Origin: Neomicrococcus lactis
Lineage (GTDB): Bacteria > Actinomycetota > Actinomycetes > Actinomycetales > Micrococcaceae
Reading direction: 5' to 3'
DNA: 64,000 nt
Assembly (NCBI RefSeq): GCF_014200305.1
Contig: NZ_JACHBL010000001.1
Span: forward strand, 992,001-1,056,000
Below the pieces are notes generated by a model, which saw only the letters and a program-made list of their open reading frames with translations, made no database searches and was not told the origin of the DNA. Positions 17,199 through 25,638 of the stretch are shown here, one piece after another; positions within the stretch are counted from its first letter, which is position 1; every line of letters begins with the position of its first letter. A program made the translations under genes and the position numbers.

Positions 17199-18007
17199 CT
17201 CAGTTTCTCCTGCCTGGTGGACTTCACTCTGACTCTCTTCTCCCGCGCGTTAGCCGTGTAAAAGCGCCCGACGGGGATATGGGTAGTGCACACATGTCCC
17301 CCGGTGGCTAACGTGGAGAGTCTTCTCACGTCAACACCAAGAAGCCGGGAAAACATCCCCGTTTCGTGTTCACAAAACTGTGGGAACTCTTTCGCGAGTC
17401 CCAAAACCGGGCAATGCCCTTGGCACAACTGCACGGCAGCCATGGCCGCTTGCAAGGCCGGGTTGATGGGTTGATTGAGGTTATTGAAACCGATCAACCC
17501 AGCTTCGCGGGTATAGCCCACAAATCCATCTGCGGACAGTAGTTCCGCGAGTTTCGTGGCCCGATCCTCGAGAGAATCGATGCCTTCAAGCTCACGAGCG
17601 TAACGCGTTTCGAGATCTTCAAACCGCCTCGCGACAAACTCGTCAACTGCTTCTGATCCACCATACTTTTGGAGGTCCCGCAGAGCGTCGACCGCGATAT
17701 GGAGATAATCGTCACCAAGGCGGGCTTGACCACCCTGGGAAACCACGTAGCGACGTGCTGGTCGACCAGCACCGCTCGCTTGGCGAGCCATAGATTTCAC
17801 TTCAACCAGGCCAGAATCCGTCAGTGCATCAAGGTGCCTGCGGACTGCAGCGGGAGTCAATCGGAGGGCTTTGCCTAATTCGGCTGCAGAAATTGGTCCG
17901 TCTTCAAGCACCATCGAGAGGACGCGATCGCGAGTGCGATCCTCCCCCGCGGGCGCGTCAGTGGAGCCCTGAGGGCTGTCTGCGGCCGAGGCTGAAGATG
18001 AATACAC
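17195..18007 (-). CDS. sufR: SufR-like Fe-S-binding transcriptional regulator
   Basis: A 270-residue regulator. Residues 25-75 are a winged helix-turn-helix ([21 protein letters not shown]). The C-terminal part has four cysteines, Cys195, Cys199, Cys212 and Cys240. Their spacing C-x3-C-x12-C-x27-C equals, as I recall it, that of the mycobacterial SufR cluster ligands, so it probably binds an Fe-S cluster and represses suf when the cluster is intact. It heads the operon. The only start is a GTG at 18007, with a -10-like CATACT 7 bases upstream and no ribosome site, suggesting a leaderless transcript. Confidence 0.92.
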   Translation of the reverse strand: MYSSSASAADSPQGSTDAPAGEDRTRDRVLSMVLEDGPISAAELGKALRLTPAAVRRHLDALTDSGLVEVKSMARQASGAGRPARRYVVSQGGQARLGDDYLHIAVDALRDLQKYGGSEAVDEFVARRFEDLETRYARELEGIDSLEDRATKLAELLSADGFVGYTREAGLIGFNNLNQPINPALQAAMAAVQLCQGHCPVLGLAKEFPQFCEHETGMFSRLLGVDVRRLSTLATGGHVCTTHIPVGRFYTANAREKRVRVKSTRQEKLR

Positions 18008-18013
18008 AACACA

Positions 18014-18114
18014 AGTATGATCTATTTGCCCTCAAAGTTACTAGTAAGGCGTCGCTAACCTCACTACTACGAGAGGTAGAAGACAAATTAGTCAATCTCT
18101 ACGTCACGTAGAAT
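18014..18114. promoter_or_regulatory. Divergent control region of sufR and the ABC exporter
   Basis: On the minus strand CATACT (18014-18019) is positioned as a -10 for a leaderless sufR mRNA. On the plus strand TAGAAT (18109-18114) lies 6 bases before the GTG of the ABC gene, again fitting a leaderless mRNA. Two palindromes lie between: TTACTAGTAA (18038-18047, perfect) and CTACG-TCA-CGTAG (18099-18111, perfect arms), the latter overlapping the plus-strand -10. Either could bind SufR or another regulator. Confidence 0.5.
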
Positions 18115-18120
18115 CGATGG

Positions 18121-19074
18121 GTGCTTCAACCGTCTGTACTCGTCCGGGACCTTCACAAGGACTTCGGGCCAGTCCCCTCCCTCAATGGCCGCATGGTCAA
18201 AGTCCTGCGTAGCGTGAATTTCGAAGCAGCAGCTGGCGAGGTCACCACGCTTCTAGGATCCAACGGCGCCGGTAAGTCCACGACGCTCGCTTGCGCTCAA
18301 GGTTTGCTCAAGCCTGATGGTGGGACTGTCTCTGTCCTCGGCCAACAGCCGTATCGCTCTGGAAGCGCCTTGCGCTCCCGTGTCGGCGTCATGTTGCAGG
18401 ACGGCGGACTGCCGCCGTCGGCCAAACCGCTCGCTCTTTTGGGCCTGGTTGCCAAGATGTATCAGAACCCGGCGTCCATTGATGATCTTGCCGAGCGTCT
18501 CGGGATCACCGGCTTCGCGCACACCAACATCCGTCGCCTCTCGGGTGGCCAGAAGCAGCGTGTCGCCTTTGCAGCCGCCTTGCTGGGCCGTCCAGAAGTC
18601 TTGTTCCTGGATGAGCCGTCCGCCGGCCTTGACCCACAGTCGCGCCAAATTGTCTTCGACATGATCCAAGAACAGCGTGCACAAGGCACGTGCATTGTGT
18701 TGACCACGCATCTCATGGATGACGCAGAGCGACTCTCGGACCGCGTGTTCATCATTGACCGCGGCCAGACCGTCGCCGAAGGCACCGTTGCACAGCTGAC
18801 CTCCTGGAACGCGGACGCCGCTGATTCCGCTGAGTTGGACTTCGAGGCACGTCCCGGTCTTCCGGTTGCCGAATTCACGACGCCGTCCGGTGGCGTTCTC
18901 ACGGAAGTTTCGTCGGGTTGCTATCGCCTATCGCGGTTCATGGCACCGTCCGATCTCACAGCGTTGAGCTCGTGGCTCGAGACCGAGCACGCCATGGTGT
19001 CCTCTATGTCCATGCGCAAGCGCACGCTTGAAGATGTCTTCTTGGAAATCGCAGAAAAGAGTCGCCATGAGTGA
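18121..19074 (+). CDS. ABC transporter ATP-binding protein (exporter type)
   Basis: A 317-residue ATPase. Walker A is GSNGAGKST (about 43-51), signature RLSGGQKQRVAFA, Walker B VLFLDEPSAGLD and H-loop LTTHLMDD. A C-terminal extension of about 90 residues follows, as in drug/daunorubicin-type or Nod factor-type exporters. The GTG start at 18121 lacks a Shine-Dalgarno sequence and follows a -10 by 6 bases. It overlaps the permease gene by 8 bases. This ABC pair between suf and ctaA is a common neighbourhood in Micrococcales; its substrate is unknown. Confidence 0.88.
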   Translation: MLQPSVLVRDLHKDFGPVPSLNGRMVKVLRSVNFEAAAGEVTTLLGSNGAGKSTTLACAQGLLKPDGGTVSVLGQQPYRSGSALRSRVGVMLQDGGLPPSAKPLALLGLVAKMYQNPASIDDLAERLGITGFAHTNIRRLSGGQKQRVAFAAALLGRPEVLFLDEPSAGLDPQSRQIVFDMIQEQRAQGTCIVLTTHLMDDAERLSDRVFIIDRGQTVAEGTVAQLTSWNADAADSAELDFEARPGLPVAEFTTPSGGVLTEVSSGCYRLSRFMAPSDLTALSSWLETEHAMVSSMSMRKRTLEDVFLEIAEKSRHE

Positions 19075-19855
19075 GATTGCCGCAACCACTCAGAATTCAA
19101 GCAACGCCGCTTCCTTGCTCAAGCGCATCGCGGCTCAAGGTGGCTACGAAGCCGGCATGATGTTGCGCAATGGCGAACAGCTGTTGCTTGCGATTATCTT
19201 GCCGCTGCTCGCCATGATCGGCTTGGTTCTCACGCCACTCATTGACGGCGTCTCTGACACTCGTATCAACGCCGTGGCGCCAGGCGTCCTGGCGCTGTGT
19301 GTCGTCTCTACGGCTTTCACAGGACAGGGCATCACCACTGGTTTTGATCGCCGCTACGGCGTGCTGCGCTTCTTGGCAACCACTCCCCTTGGCAAAGCCG
19401 GTCTGATTGCTGGCAAGGCACTCGCTGTTCTTATGGTCGTAGCCATTCAGGTCGTCGTTCTAGGCGCCGCCGCGTTGATCATGGGTTGGCAGCCATTCGC
19501 CCACGGAGACCCAGTTTCCATCATCGCAACGGCGATTGTCTTCATTCTGGTGGGGGTCCTGACGTTCACCGCACTGGGACTCTTGATCGCCGGATCGGTT
19601 CGACCAGAAGCCACCTTGGCCATCACCAACTTGGTGTGGGTTCTCTTGGCGGCTGTCGGCGGATTGCTCATGCCTGTCCGTCACCTCGGCGGTATTTGGG
19701 GTCCGATCTTGGAGTTCCTCCCCTCAGCTGCGCTCGGCGACGGATTGCGTTCGGCGTTCTATCACGGGGAATTCAACGGGATTGCATTACTTTCCCTCGT
19801 TATCTGGGGTGCAATCGCTACCCTTGGAGCATCACGTTGGTTCAAGTGGGACTAA
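19067..19855 (+). CDS. ABC transporter permease (ABC-2 type)
   Basis: A 262-residue membrane protein with about six membrane helices and the ABC-2 layout. The central stretch, TTPLGKAGLIAGKALAVLMV, is typical of drug-type ABC-2 permeases. It pairs with the ATPase whose stop codon it overlaps (ATG at 19067, stop at 19072-19074). A longer reading frame from 19028 lies in the ATPase gene and was not used. The pair stands upstream of ctaA by 49 bases and may be co-transcribed with it. Confidence 0.88.
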   Translation: MSEIAATTQNSSNAASLLKRIAAQGGYEAGMMLRNGEQLLLAIILPLLAMIGLVLTPLIDGVSDTRINAVAPGVLALCVVSTAFTGQGITTGFDRRYGVLRFLATTPLGKAGLIAGKALAVLMVVAIQVVVLGAAALIMGWQPFAHGDPVSIIATAIVFILVGVLTFTALGLLIAGSVRPEATLAITNLVWVLLAAVGGLLMPVRHLGGIWGPILEFLPSAALGDGLRSAFYHGEFNGIALLSLVIWGAIATLGASRWFKWD

Positions 19856-19904
19856 CAACCATGCCCACTGAGTCACGCATGAAAAAACAACTAGGAGTCA
19901 TCCG

Positions 19905-20840
19905 ATGAGTACGGTGTCAGCGAATCGATCCTCGTGGACGGACCGATTGCCGCTCGAAATCACGCGAGTCAATCACCGTCTCGCAATCGCTTCCCTCGTT
20001 TCACAGATCGGCATCATCATCACTGGTGGTGCCGTGCGACTCACGAAGTCCGGCCTCGGTTGCGCCAACTGGCCCAACTGCATGCCCGGATCCATGACGC
20101 CTACCCCCGAGATGGGCATTCACGGTGTCATCGAGTTCGGCAACCGACTTTTGACCTTCGTGTTGATCGTCATTGCCGTTGCGATGATCATCTCTGTGTG
20201 GCGCATGCGCCGCACACAACGCACCATCTACTTGTTGTCGCTCTCACTTCTTTCCGTCATCCCGGTGCAGGCTGTGATCGGCGGCATCACCGTATGGACC
20301 AAGCTCAACCCGTGGGTCGTGTCTTTGCACTTCCTGGCGTCTGCCGTACTCGTCGGCCTGGCAACGCTCTTGGTCAACCGCACGGGCATGCAGCTCAAGG
20401 GTGAGCGCGAAATCATCGCCATACCTTCGTCCGGAACTCAGCGTGCTCTCGGCTGGACGATTTTGATTGCCGCGGCAGCCGCCGTCGTACTGGGAACCAT
20501 CGTCACCGGAACCGGACCGCATGCTGGCGACGCCGCCGCCCCGCGCCATAATTTCAGCGCGGATCTCGTGACGCGCATTCATGTGGTGCCCGTGTATCTC
20601 CTCGTCGCCGCGACGGCTCTGGCTGTCTTCACAGCCTACCGCTACAACACTGCTAAGCACCTCAAAACTGCACTTTTGCTGTTGGTTGCGACCGTCCTCG
20701 TGCAGGCCGCGATTGGTTACATTCAGCACTTCAACGGACTTCCGATTCTCCTAGTGCTCTTCCATATGCTCGGCTCCGCGCTCCTGGTCAGCGCCGCGAC
20801 CAACGTGTGGGATCGCTCTACGGGACGCTTCCCCGTCTAG
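19905..20840 (+). CDS. ctaA: Heme A synthase (COX15/CtaA)
   Basis: A 311-residue membrane protein with eight predicted helices, in two four-helix halves. It oxidises a methyl group of heme O to make heme A for cytochrome oxidase. Conserved His residues and the GLGCANWPNCMPG loop (about 50-62), with its Cys pair, are as in CtaA; TGTGPHAGD in the middle is another hallmark. The ATG is preceded by AGGAG. The partner ctaB lies 12 kb away, on the far side of the aromatic-degradation block. Confidence 0.95.
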   Translation: MSTVSANRSSWTDRLPLEITRVNHRLAIASLVSQIGIIITGGAVRLTKSGLGCANWPNCMPGSMTPTPEMGIHGVIEFGNRLLTFVLIVIAVAMIISVWRMRRTQRTIYLLSLSLLSVIPVQAVIGGITVWTKLNPWVVSLHFLASAVLVGLATLLVNRTGMQLKGEREIIAIPSSGTQRALGWTILIAAAAAVVLGTIVTGTGPHAGDAAAPRHNFSADLVTRIHVVPVYLLVAATALAVFTAYRYNTAKHLKTALLLLVATVLVQAAIGYIQHFNGLPILLVLFHMLGSALLVSAATNVWDRSTGRFPV

Positions 20841-20864
20841 GCGGGCACAACTGCCCTGAAGCAC

Positions 20865-20907
20865 AGAGAGCGGCTGCCCGGACTTGAATCCGGAACAGCC
20901 GCTCTCT
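20865..20907. terminator. Bidirectional terminator between ctaA and the monooxygenase gene
   Basis: Perfect 12-bp arms AGAGAGCGGCTG (20865-20876) and CAGCCGCTCTCT (20896-20907), with a small inner CCGG/CCGG stem, then TCTTTGTG. It lies between convergent stops at 20840 and 20921. Confidence 0.85.
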
Positions 20908-20920
20908 TCTTTGTGCGGAA

Positions 20921-22810
20921 TTACTTCGCGAGGGCACCCTCGAAGAATGCCGTGAGCCCCGCGGTATCTTCAAGGCTGAAGACACCAGAAACATACTGAT
21001 CAGGGCGTACGACGACTACCGCACCGGAGCGCGAAATTCCTCGCTTTTCAAAGATGTCATCTTCCGGAAGCGCCGCATACACGTTTTCGAGAACGTCCAG
21101 CTTGAACGGGCCACACTGCGGGACGAACGCCTTCGGCGCACTCGTCACTTCAATTTCCAGGTGAGGCTGCTGGTAGATGACCTTCGTGTCGAATATCGCA
21201 TCCTCATCGCCATCAGCCGGCGTGAACTGATTCAGCGGCGACGTGGCGTCTTCCTTGAACCACTTCGCCCACGCATTGAGCTTGGAGGTTTCGTCCGTTT
21301 GAGTAGCGTCGTCAGCGAAGACGTAGATACGCCAGCGACCGTCAGCCGTGTGCTGGTGGCCGATCTCGAGCGGGTTGGCATCTCCCCTGCGCACGGCACG
21401 AGCCGAATGGAAACGCTTGCCCACTGGGAATCCGGAGGCCAACTCTTGGTGTTCCTTGGTGCCGGTGATCATGGACTCGGTGTATTCAGTCATGAAGCCA
21501 GCGGGGAACTCGGCCGTCTTGACGTAGAACTCTTCAAGGTACTGAGGGTCTGGAAGGTCCTCAGGCCGGGTAGCCATGAGCGTGGACCATTCCTTGTCGA
21601 AGTCAATGAGGTTCTTCGCGATGACCTGACGTTCGCGCGAGTAGGTGTTCAACAAGCGCTCCGAGCTACGTCCGGACAAGACGTTGCCGAGCTTCCACGC
21701 GATGTTCCAACCGTCCTGCATGGACACGTTCATGCCCTGGCCGGCCTTGGCGGAGTGCGTGTGGCAAGCATCGCCCGTGATGAAGACGCGCGGGGTCTCG
21801 TCATCGGTCGAATCATTCGGGAGGTCATCGAACTTGTCCGTGAGGCGGTGGCCCACCTCGTAGACCGAGTGCCACGCGACGTTCTTCACGTCGAGCGTGT
21901 ATGGCGCGATGATCTTGTTGGCGCGGGCAATGATCTCGTCGATGGTGGTCTGACGGATGGTCTTGCTCTGCTCTTCAGTCACCACACCGAGATCCACGTA
22001 CATGCGGAACAAGTGGCCGCCTTCGCGTGGGATCAACAGGATGTTGCCGCCCTCGTGGGACTGGATGGCGCACTTAAGGCGGATGTCTGGGAAGTCCGTG
22101 TTGGCCAAGACGTCCATGACGCCCCAGGCGTGGTTTGCCTGGTCACCTTCGAGCTTGCGGCCGATCGCGCGGCGAACACCGGAGCGAGCGCCGTCGCAAC
22201 CGATCACGTACTTTGCGCGAACGGTGCGCTCCTGACCCTCGTTGGGGCCCGCGGTGTAGCGCAAGCGAGCCTCTACCGGGTATTCCTGGCTGCGATCGAT
22301 CGTCAGATCCAGGAACTCGTAGCCGAAGTCCGGCTCCATGCGGGTCGGTGACATCTTCATGTACTCAGCGAAGTAGTCCAAGATGCGAGCCTGATTCACG
22401 ATCAAGTGAGGGAACTCGCTGATGCCCGTGGGGTCATCCTTCGGCTGAGCCGTGCGAATGATGTTTTCTGGGTTCTCTGGATCTGGCTTCCAGAACGCCA
22501 TCTCGGTGATCCAGTAAGCCTCATTGATGAGCTGGCGAGCGAAGCCGAAGGCCTGGAACGTCTCCACGCTTCGAGCCTGAATGCCGTCTGCCTGACCGAT
22601 TTCAAGGCGGCTAGCGCGGCGCTCAATGATGCGCGTGTTGATGTTCGGGAACATGGACAACTGAGCTGCTGCGATCATGCCGGCAGGACCGGTGCCAACG
22701 ATCAGAACGTCCATTTCATCCGGCAACTCTGCCGAACGATTCAGACCGATTCCTGCGGCTGGCTGGACTCGTGGGTCTGTTGAGACGTACCCGTGATGGT
22801 GAAACTGCAT
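20921..22810 (-). CDS. FAD-dependent aromatic monooxygenase (phenol hydroxylase/MobA-like)
   Basis: A 629-residue class A flavoprotein hydroxylase. It shows the FAD-binding GTGPAG at 39-44, the DG motif CDGARSGVRRAIG around Asp206-Gly207, and the GD motif ITGDACHTHSAKAGQGMN around Gly346-Asp347. A thioredoxin-like C-terminal domain (about 450-629) is as in phenol 2-monooxygenase and 3-hydroxybenzoate 4-monooxygenase. It is the last gene of the homoprotocatechuate operon, 51 bases after hpaI, with a GAGGAG ribosome site. From context it probably hydroxylates 3- or 4-hydroxyphenylacetate to homoprotocatechuate, but the substrate is not shown by the sequence. No reductase partner is encoded, consistent with a single-component NAD(P)H-using enzyme. 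Confidence 0.88.
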   Translation of the reverse strand: MQFHHHGYVSTDPRVQPAAGIGLNRSAELPDEMDVLIVGTGPAGMIAAAQLSMFPNINTRIIERRASRLEIGQADGIQARSVETFQAFGFARQLINEAYWITEMAFWKPDPENPENIIRTAQPKDDPTGISEFPHLIVNQARILDYFAEYMKMSPTRMEPDFGYEFLDLTIDRSQEYPVEARLRYTAGPNEGQERTVRAKYVIGCDGARSGVRRAIGRKLEGDQANHAWGVMDVLANTDFPDIRLKCAIQSHEGGNILLIPREGGHLFRMYVDLGVVTEEQSKTIRQTTIDEIIARANKIIAPYTLDVKNVAWHSVYEVGHRLTDKFDDLPNDSTDDETPRVFITGDACHTHSAKAGQGMNVSMQDGWNIAWKLGNVLSGRSSERLLNTYSRERQVIAKNLIDFDKEWSTLMATRPEDLPDPQYLEEFYVKTAEFPAGFMTEYTESMITGTKEHQELASGFPVGKRFHSARAVRRGDANPLEIGHQHTADGRWRIYVFADDATQTDETSKLNAWAKWFKEDATSPLNQFTPADGDEDAIFDTKVIYQQPHLEIEVTSAPKAFVPQCGPFKLDVLENVYAALPEDDIFEKRGISRSGAVVVVRPDQYVSGVFSLEDTAGLTAFFEGALAK

Positions 22811-22861
22811 TGTTACTCCTCAAGGTGTGTGGCGGAGCCACTAAATCTTTATGTATGTCGC

Positions 22862-23644
22862 CTATTCGCTACGGAAATCGGCCAATAATTGCTGCGAAGC
22901 CTTCGCCAGCAACTGCACGTCCGCGGCGATCAGGATGAAGTCAACGCCCATGTTCACGTAGTCGCGGGCTTGAACGGGATCAAAAGCGTTGATGCCCACC
23001 TTCTTGCCTGCGTCTTTTGCGACCTGGATGCAGTGACTAATGGTTTTCACGACCTCCGGGTGGTTTTGCTGGCCGAGGTAACCCATGGACGCCGCAAGAT
23101 CAGAAGGGCCGATGAACAGCGAATCCACGCCCTCGAGGGTAGAGATCGCCACGATGTTGTTCACGGCTTCCACCGACTCGATCTGTAGCGTGAGCGAAAT
23201 GAACTCGGGTGCCCGGTTCAAGTAATCGTTCACCAGATTCCAGCGGGACGAGCGCCCCAGTGCACTACCCACCCCACGGATGCCATGAGGCGGATAGTTC
23301 ACGGAAGCGACCGCAAGCTCGGCTTGCTCCACGTTGTCGATCATGGGAATGACCAGGTTCTGCGCGCCAAGGTCCAAGAACTGCTTGATCAGCACGGGAT
23401 CGAGCGCTGGCAGCCGCACCACTGACGTTGCAGGGTACGGTGCCATGGCCCTCAGGAGGTCGAGGGTCGATTCCAAGCCAACTGGTGAGTGCTCGGCGTC
23501 GATCATGATCCAGTCAGGTCCTGAAGCAGCCAGAATCTCCGCCGTCGTAGGGGAACCGGCACACGCCCACATACCGACGAGCGGTCCGGTGGCGTCTTCG
23601 AGGCGCTGTCTGAAGTTCTGCGGAAGTTCTACACGAAACGACAT
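22862..23644 (-). CDS. hpaI: 4-hydroxy-2-oxoheptanedioate aldolase (HpaI/HpcH)
   Basis: A 260-residue class II aldolase that splits 4-hydroxy-2-oxoheptanedioate into pyruvate and succinic semialdehyde, the last ring-cleavage step. His52 (DAEHSP), Arg77, Glu156 and Asp182 (GPSDL) correspond to the E. coli HpaI catalytic and metal residues, each shifted by seven positions. The start MSFRVELPQ at 23644 was chosen because upstream sequence is Arg-rich and out of character for the family. It overlaps hpaH by 16 bases, so the pair is translationally coupled. Confidence 0.92.
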   Translation of the reverse strand: MSFRVELPQNFRQRLEDATGPLVGMWACAGSPTTAEILAASGPDWIMIDAEHSPVGLESTLDLLRAMAPYPATSVVRLPALDPVLIKQFLDLGAQNLVIPMIDNVEQAELAVASVNYPPHGIRGVGSALGRSSRWNLVNDYLNRAPEFISLTLQIESVEAVNNIVAISTLEGVDSLFIGPSDLAASMGYLGQQNHPEVVKTISHCIQVAKDAGKKVGINAFDPVQARDYVNMGVDFILIAADVQLLAKASQQLLADFRSE

Positions 23645-24411
23645 GTCACACTGCCCAACTCTCGGTAATCGGCGTGAACGGTGTCGCCTGGATAAACCCA
23701 CATGGGGCGGGTGAACGAACCTGCAAGCACGATTTCTCCGGCTTTTAGCGAATCGCCGTGCTGTGCAAGTTTGTTGGCCAGCCACACCACACCGGAAGCC
23801 GGGTGGTTGAGCACGGCTGCTGCCACGCCCGATTCCTCGATCGTTTCATTGCGATACAACAAAGCCGAGACCCACCGAAGATCGACTTCGTCAACCTTCA
23901 CCGGCCGACCGCCCACCACCATGGCTCCCATGGCAGCGTTGTCGCTGATGGTGTCCACGATGGTGCGGCCCTGCATCTCGATGCGAGAGCTCAAGATTTC
24001 CAGAGCCGGAACCACGTATTCGGTGGCTCGCAGGACGTCGTACAGATTGACGTTCGGCCCGGCCAGCTCCTCATTGAGAACGAAGGCTAGCTCCACTTCA
24101 ATGCGCACGCCGGTGTACTGGCCGTGTTCAATGACGGAACCGTTCTCGTACACCATGTCATCGAAGATGGCGCCGTAGTCTGGCTCCGTGATTCCCGTTG
24201 CTTCTTGCATGACCTTGGAGGTCAAGCCGATCTTGCGTCCCACGAGGCGGCGACCCGCGGCTTCACCGCGACGTCGCCACTCGTTCTGGACGGCATAGGA
24301 ATCTTCGATGGTCATCTCTGGATACCGAGCGGTCAAGCGCGGAACCATGCTCCGATTGCGCTCGGCTTCCGCGAGCTCGTCGGCGATTGCAATGATCTGA
24401 TTCTGATCCAT
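23629..24411 (-). CDS. hpaH: 2-oxo-hept-4-ene-1,7-dioate hydratase (HpaH)
   Basis: A 260-residue FAH-like-fold hydratase. It adds water to 2-oxohept-4-ene-1,7-dioate, giving the substrate of HpaI. RLVGRKIGLTSKVMQ (about 55-69) and GVRIEVELAFVL (about 101-112), with the metal-binding acidic residues, are typical of HpaH/MhpD hydratases. It starts at ATG 24411 preceded by GGAAGAAG and overlaps hpaI. It is close in length to E. coli HpaH (267). Confidence 0.92.
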   Translation of the reverse strand: MDQNQIIAIADELAEAERNRSMVPRLTARYPEMTIEDSYAVQNEWRRRGEAAGRRLVGRKIGLTSKVMQEATGITEPDYGAIFDDMVYENGSVIEHGQYTGVRIEVELAFVLNEELAGPNVNLYDVLRATEYVVPALEILSSRIEMQGRTIVDTISDNAAMGAMVVGGRPVKVDEVDLRWVSALLYRNETIEESGVAAAVLNHPASGVVWLANKLAQHGDSLKAGEIVLAGSFTRPMWVYPGDTVHADYRELGSVTCRFV

Positions 24412-24438
24412 GTGTGCTTCTTCCCAGCGCCAAAAGGC

Positions 24439-25593
24439 CTAGAGCTGATTCCCCAGCTTGTATTCGCCCTTCTTCCAGTCTGGCATTTCCTCTTCGTCCG
24501 TAGCACGGGTGTAAGAGAAGCCATCTGCACCGATGGTGACAGCCATTTCGGAAGCGTCTTCGCGCTTTACGACTGGGACTGGGTTGCCGTCGAGGTCAAG
24601 CACCACCGAGGCTTCGGTGTACCAGGACGGGACAACCGGAGTGCCCCACCAATCACGACGCTGGTTGTCATGAACGTCCCACGTCACCACGGGATTGTCA
24701 GGGTCACCGGTGTAGTAGTCCTGCGTGTAGATTTCCACGCGGTGCCCATCGGGATCACGCAAGTACAAGTAGAATGCGTTCGAGACGCCGTGACGACCTG
24801 GACCGCGCTCGATGTGGTCAGACATGCGCAGCGCGCCGAGCTTGTCGCAGATGGCCAGAATGTTGTGCTTTTCGTGGGTTGCGAATGCGACGTGGTGCAT
24901 GCGCGGGCCGTCGCCACCGGTCATGGCCGTGTCATGCACGGTTGGCTTGCGACGCATCCATGCCGCGTAGACGGTGCCGTTTTCGTCCTGGATGTCTTCC
25001 GTGACACGGAAGCCCAAGTCCTGCATGAACTTCGTGGCGCGTGGGACATCCGGCGTGACCTGATTGAAGTGGTCCAAACGCACCAAGGCGCCTGGGGTGT
25101 AGAGGTCGTAGCGCCAAGCCAAACGCTCCACGTGGTCGACGTCGTAGAAGAATTCGTAAGGGAAGCCCAACGGATCTTGCACGCGAACCGAATCACCAAT
25201 GCCCTTGGTGAAGCCATCAGCCTTGCGTTCCACGCGGCAGCCGAGCTCCTCATAGAAAGCAATAGCCTTGTCCAAATCCTCTGGAGTGCGAACGCGGTAG
25301 GAGAACGCTGCCACCGCGGCAATGTCACCCTTGCGAAGCACGAGGTTGTGGTGGATGAATTCCTCGAGCGAACGAAGGTAGACAGTGTTTTCGTCTTCTT
25401 CAGTCACCGTGAGGCCCAAGACCTCCACGTAGAACTTGCGAGACTTCGCGAGGTCCGTGACGACAAGCTCCATGTAGGCGCAGCGCAGGATGTCTGGCGC
25501 TGGCACAGAAGGGGTCTTCACCGGATTGTCGGTGTGGATGGGAGCTTCTTCCGTGACGTAGAAGCCGGATGAGGTGGGGGTTCTATCAAGCAT
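24439..25593 (-). CDS. hpaD: Homoprotocatechuate 2,3-dioxygenase
   Basis: A 384-residue extradiol ring-cleavage enzyme of the vicinal oxygen chelate type, acting on 3,4-dihydroxyphenylacetate. The sequence is very like the Brevibacterium fuscum and Arthrobacter enzymes from about residue 30 on. Metal ligands His175, His234 and Glu287, and second-shell residues Asn177, His220 and Tyr277, match the Brevibacterium numbering (155, 214, 267, 157, 200, 257) with a constant shift of 20. The N-terminus is therefore about 20 residues longer, and a shorter start has no good ribosome site. Product is 5-carboxymethyl-2-hydroxymuconate semialdehyde. The metal (Fe or Mn) cannot be read from sequence. Confidence 0.96.
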   Translation of the reverse strand: MLDRTPTSSGFYVTEEAPIHTDNPVKTPSVPAPDILRCAYMELVVTDLAKSRKFYVEVLGLTVTEEDENTVYLRSLEEFIHHNLVLRKGDIAAVAAFSYRVRTPEDLDKAIAFYEELGCRVERKADGFTKGIGDSVRVQDPLGFPYEFFYDVDHVERLAWRYDLYTPGALVRLDHFNQVTPDVPRATKFMQDLGFRVTEDIQDENGTVYAAWMRRKPTVHDTAMTGGDGPRMHHVAFATHEKHNILAICDKLGALRMSDHIERGPGRHGVSNAFYLYLRDPDGHRVEIYTQDYYTGDPDNPVVTWDVHDNQRRDWWGTPVVPSWYTEASVVLDLDGNPVPVVKREDASEMAVTIGADGFSYTRATDEEEMPDWKKGEYKLGNQL

Positions 25594-25638
25594 GTTCAGC
25601 GTCCTTGCTATCGATGAGTTGGCTCGTCAGTGAGCGAA

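Noticed and set aside
24124-25572. 482-codon open frame on the plus strand
   Set aside because: It lies opposite hpaD and hpaH; composition is that of a mirror frame.
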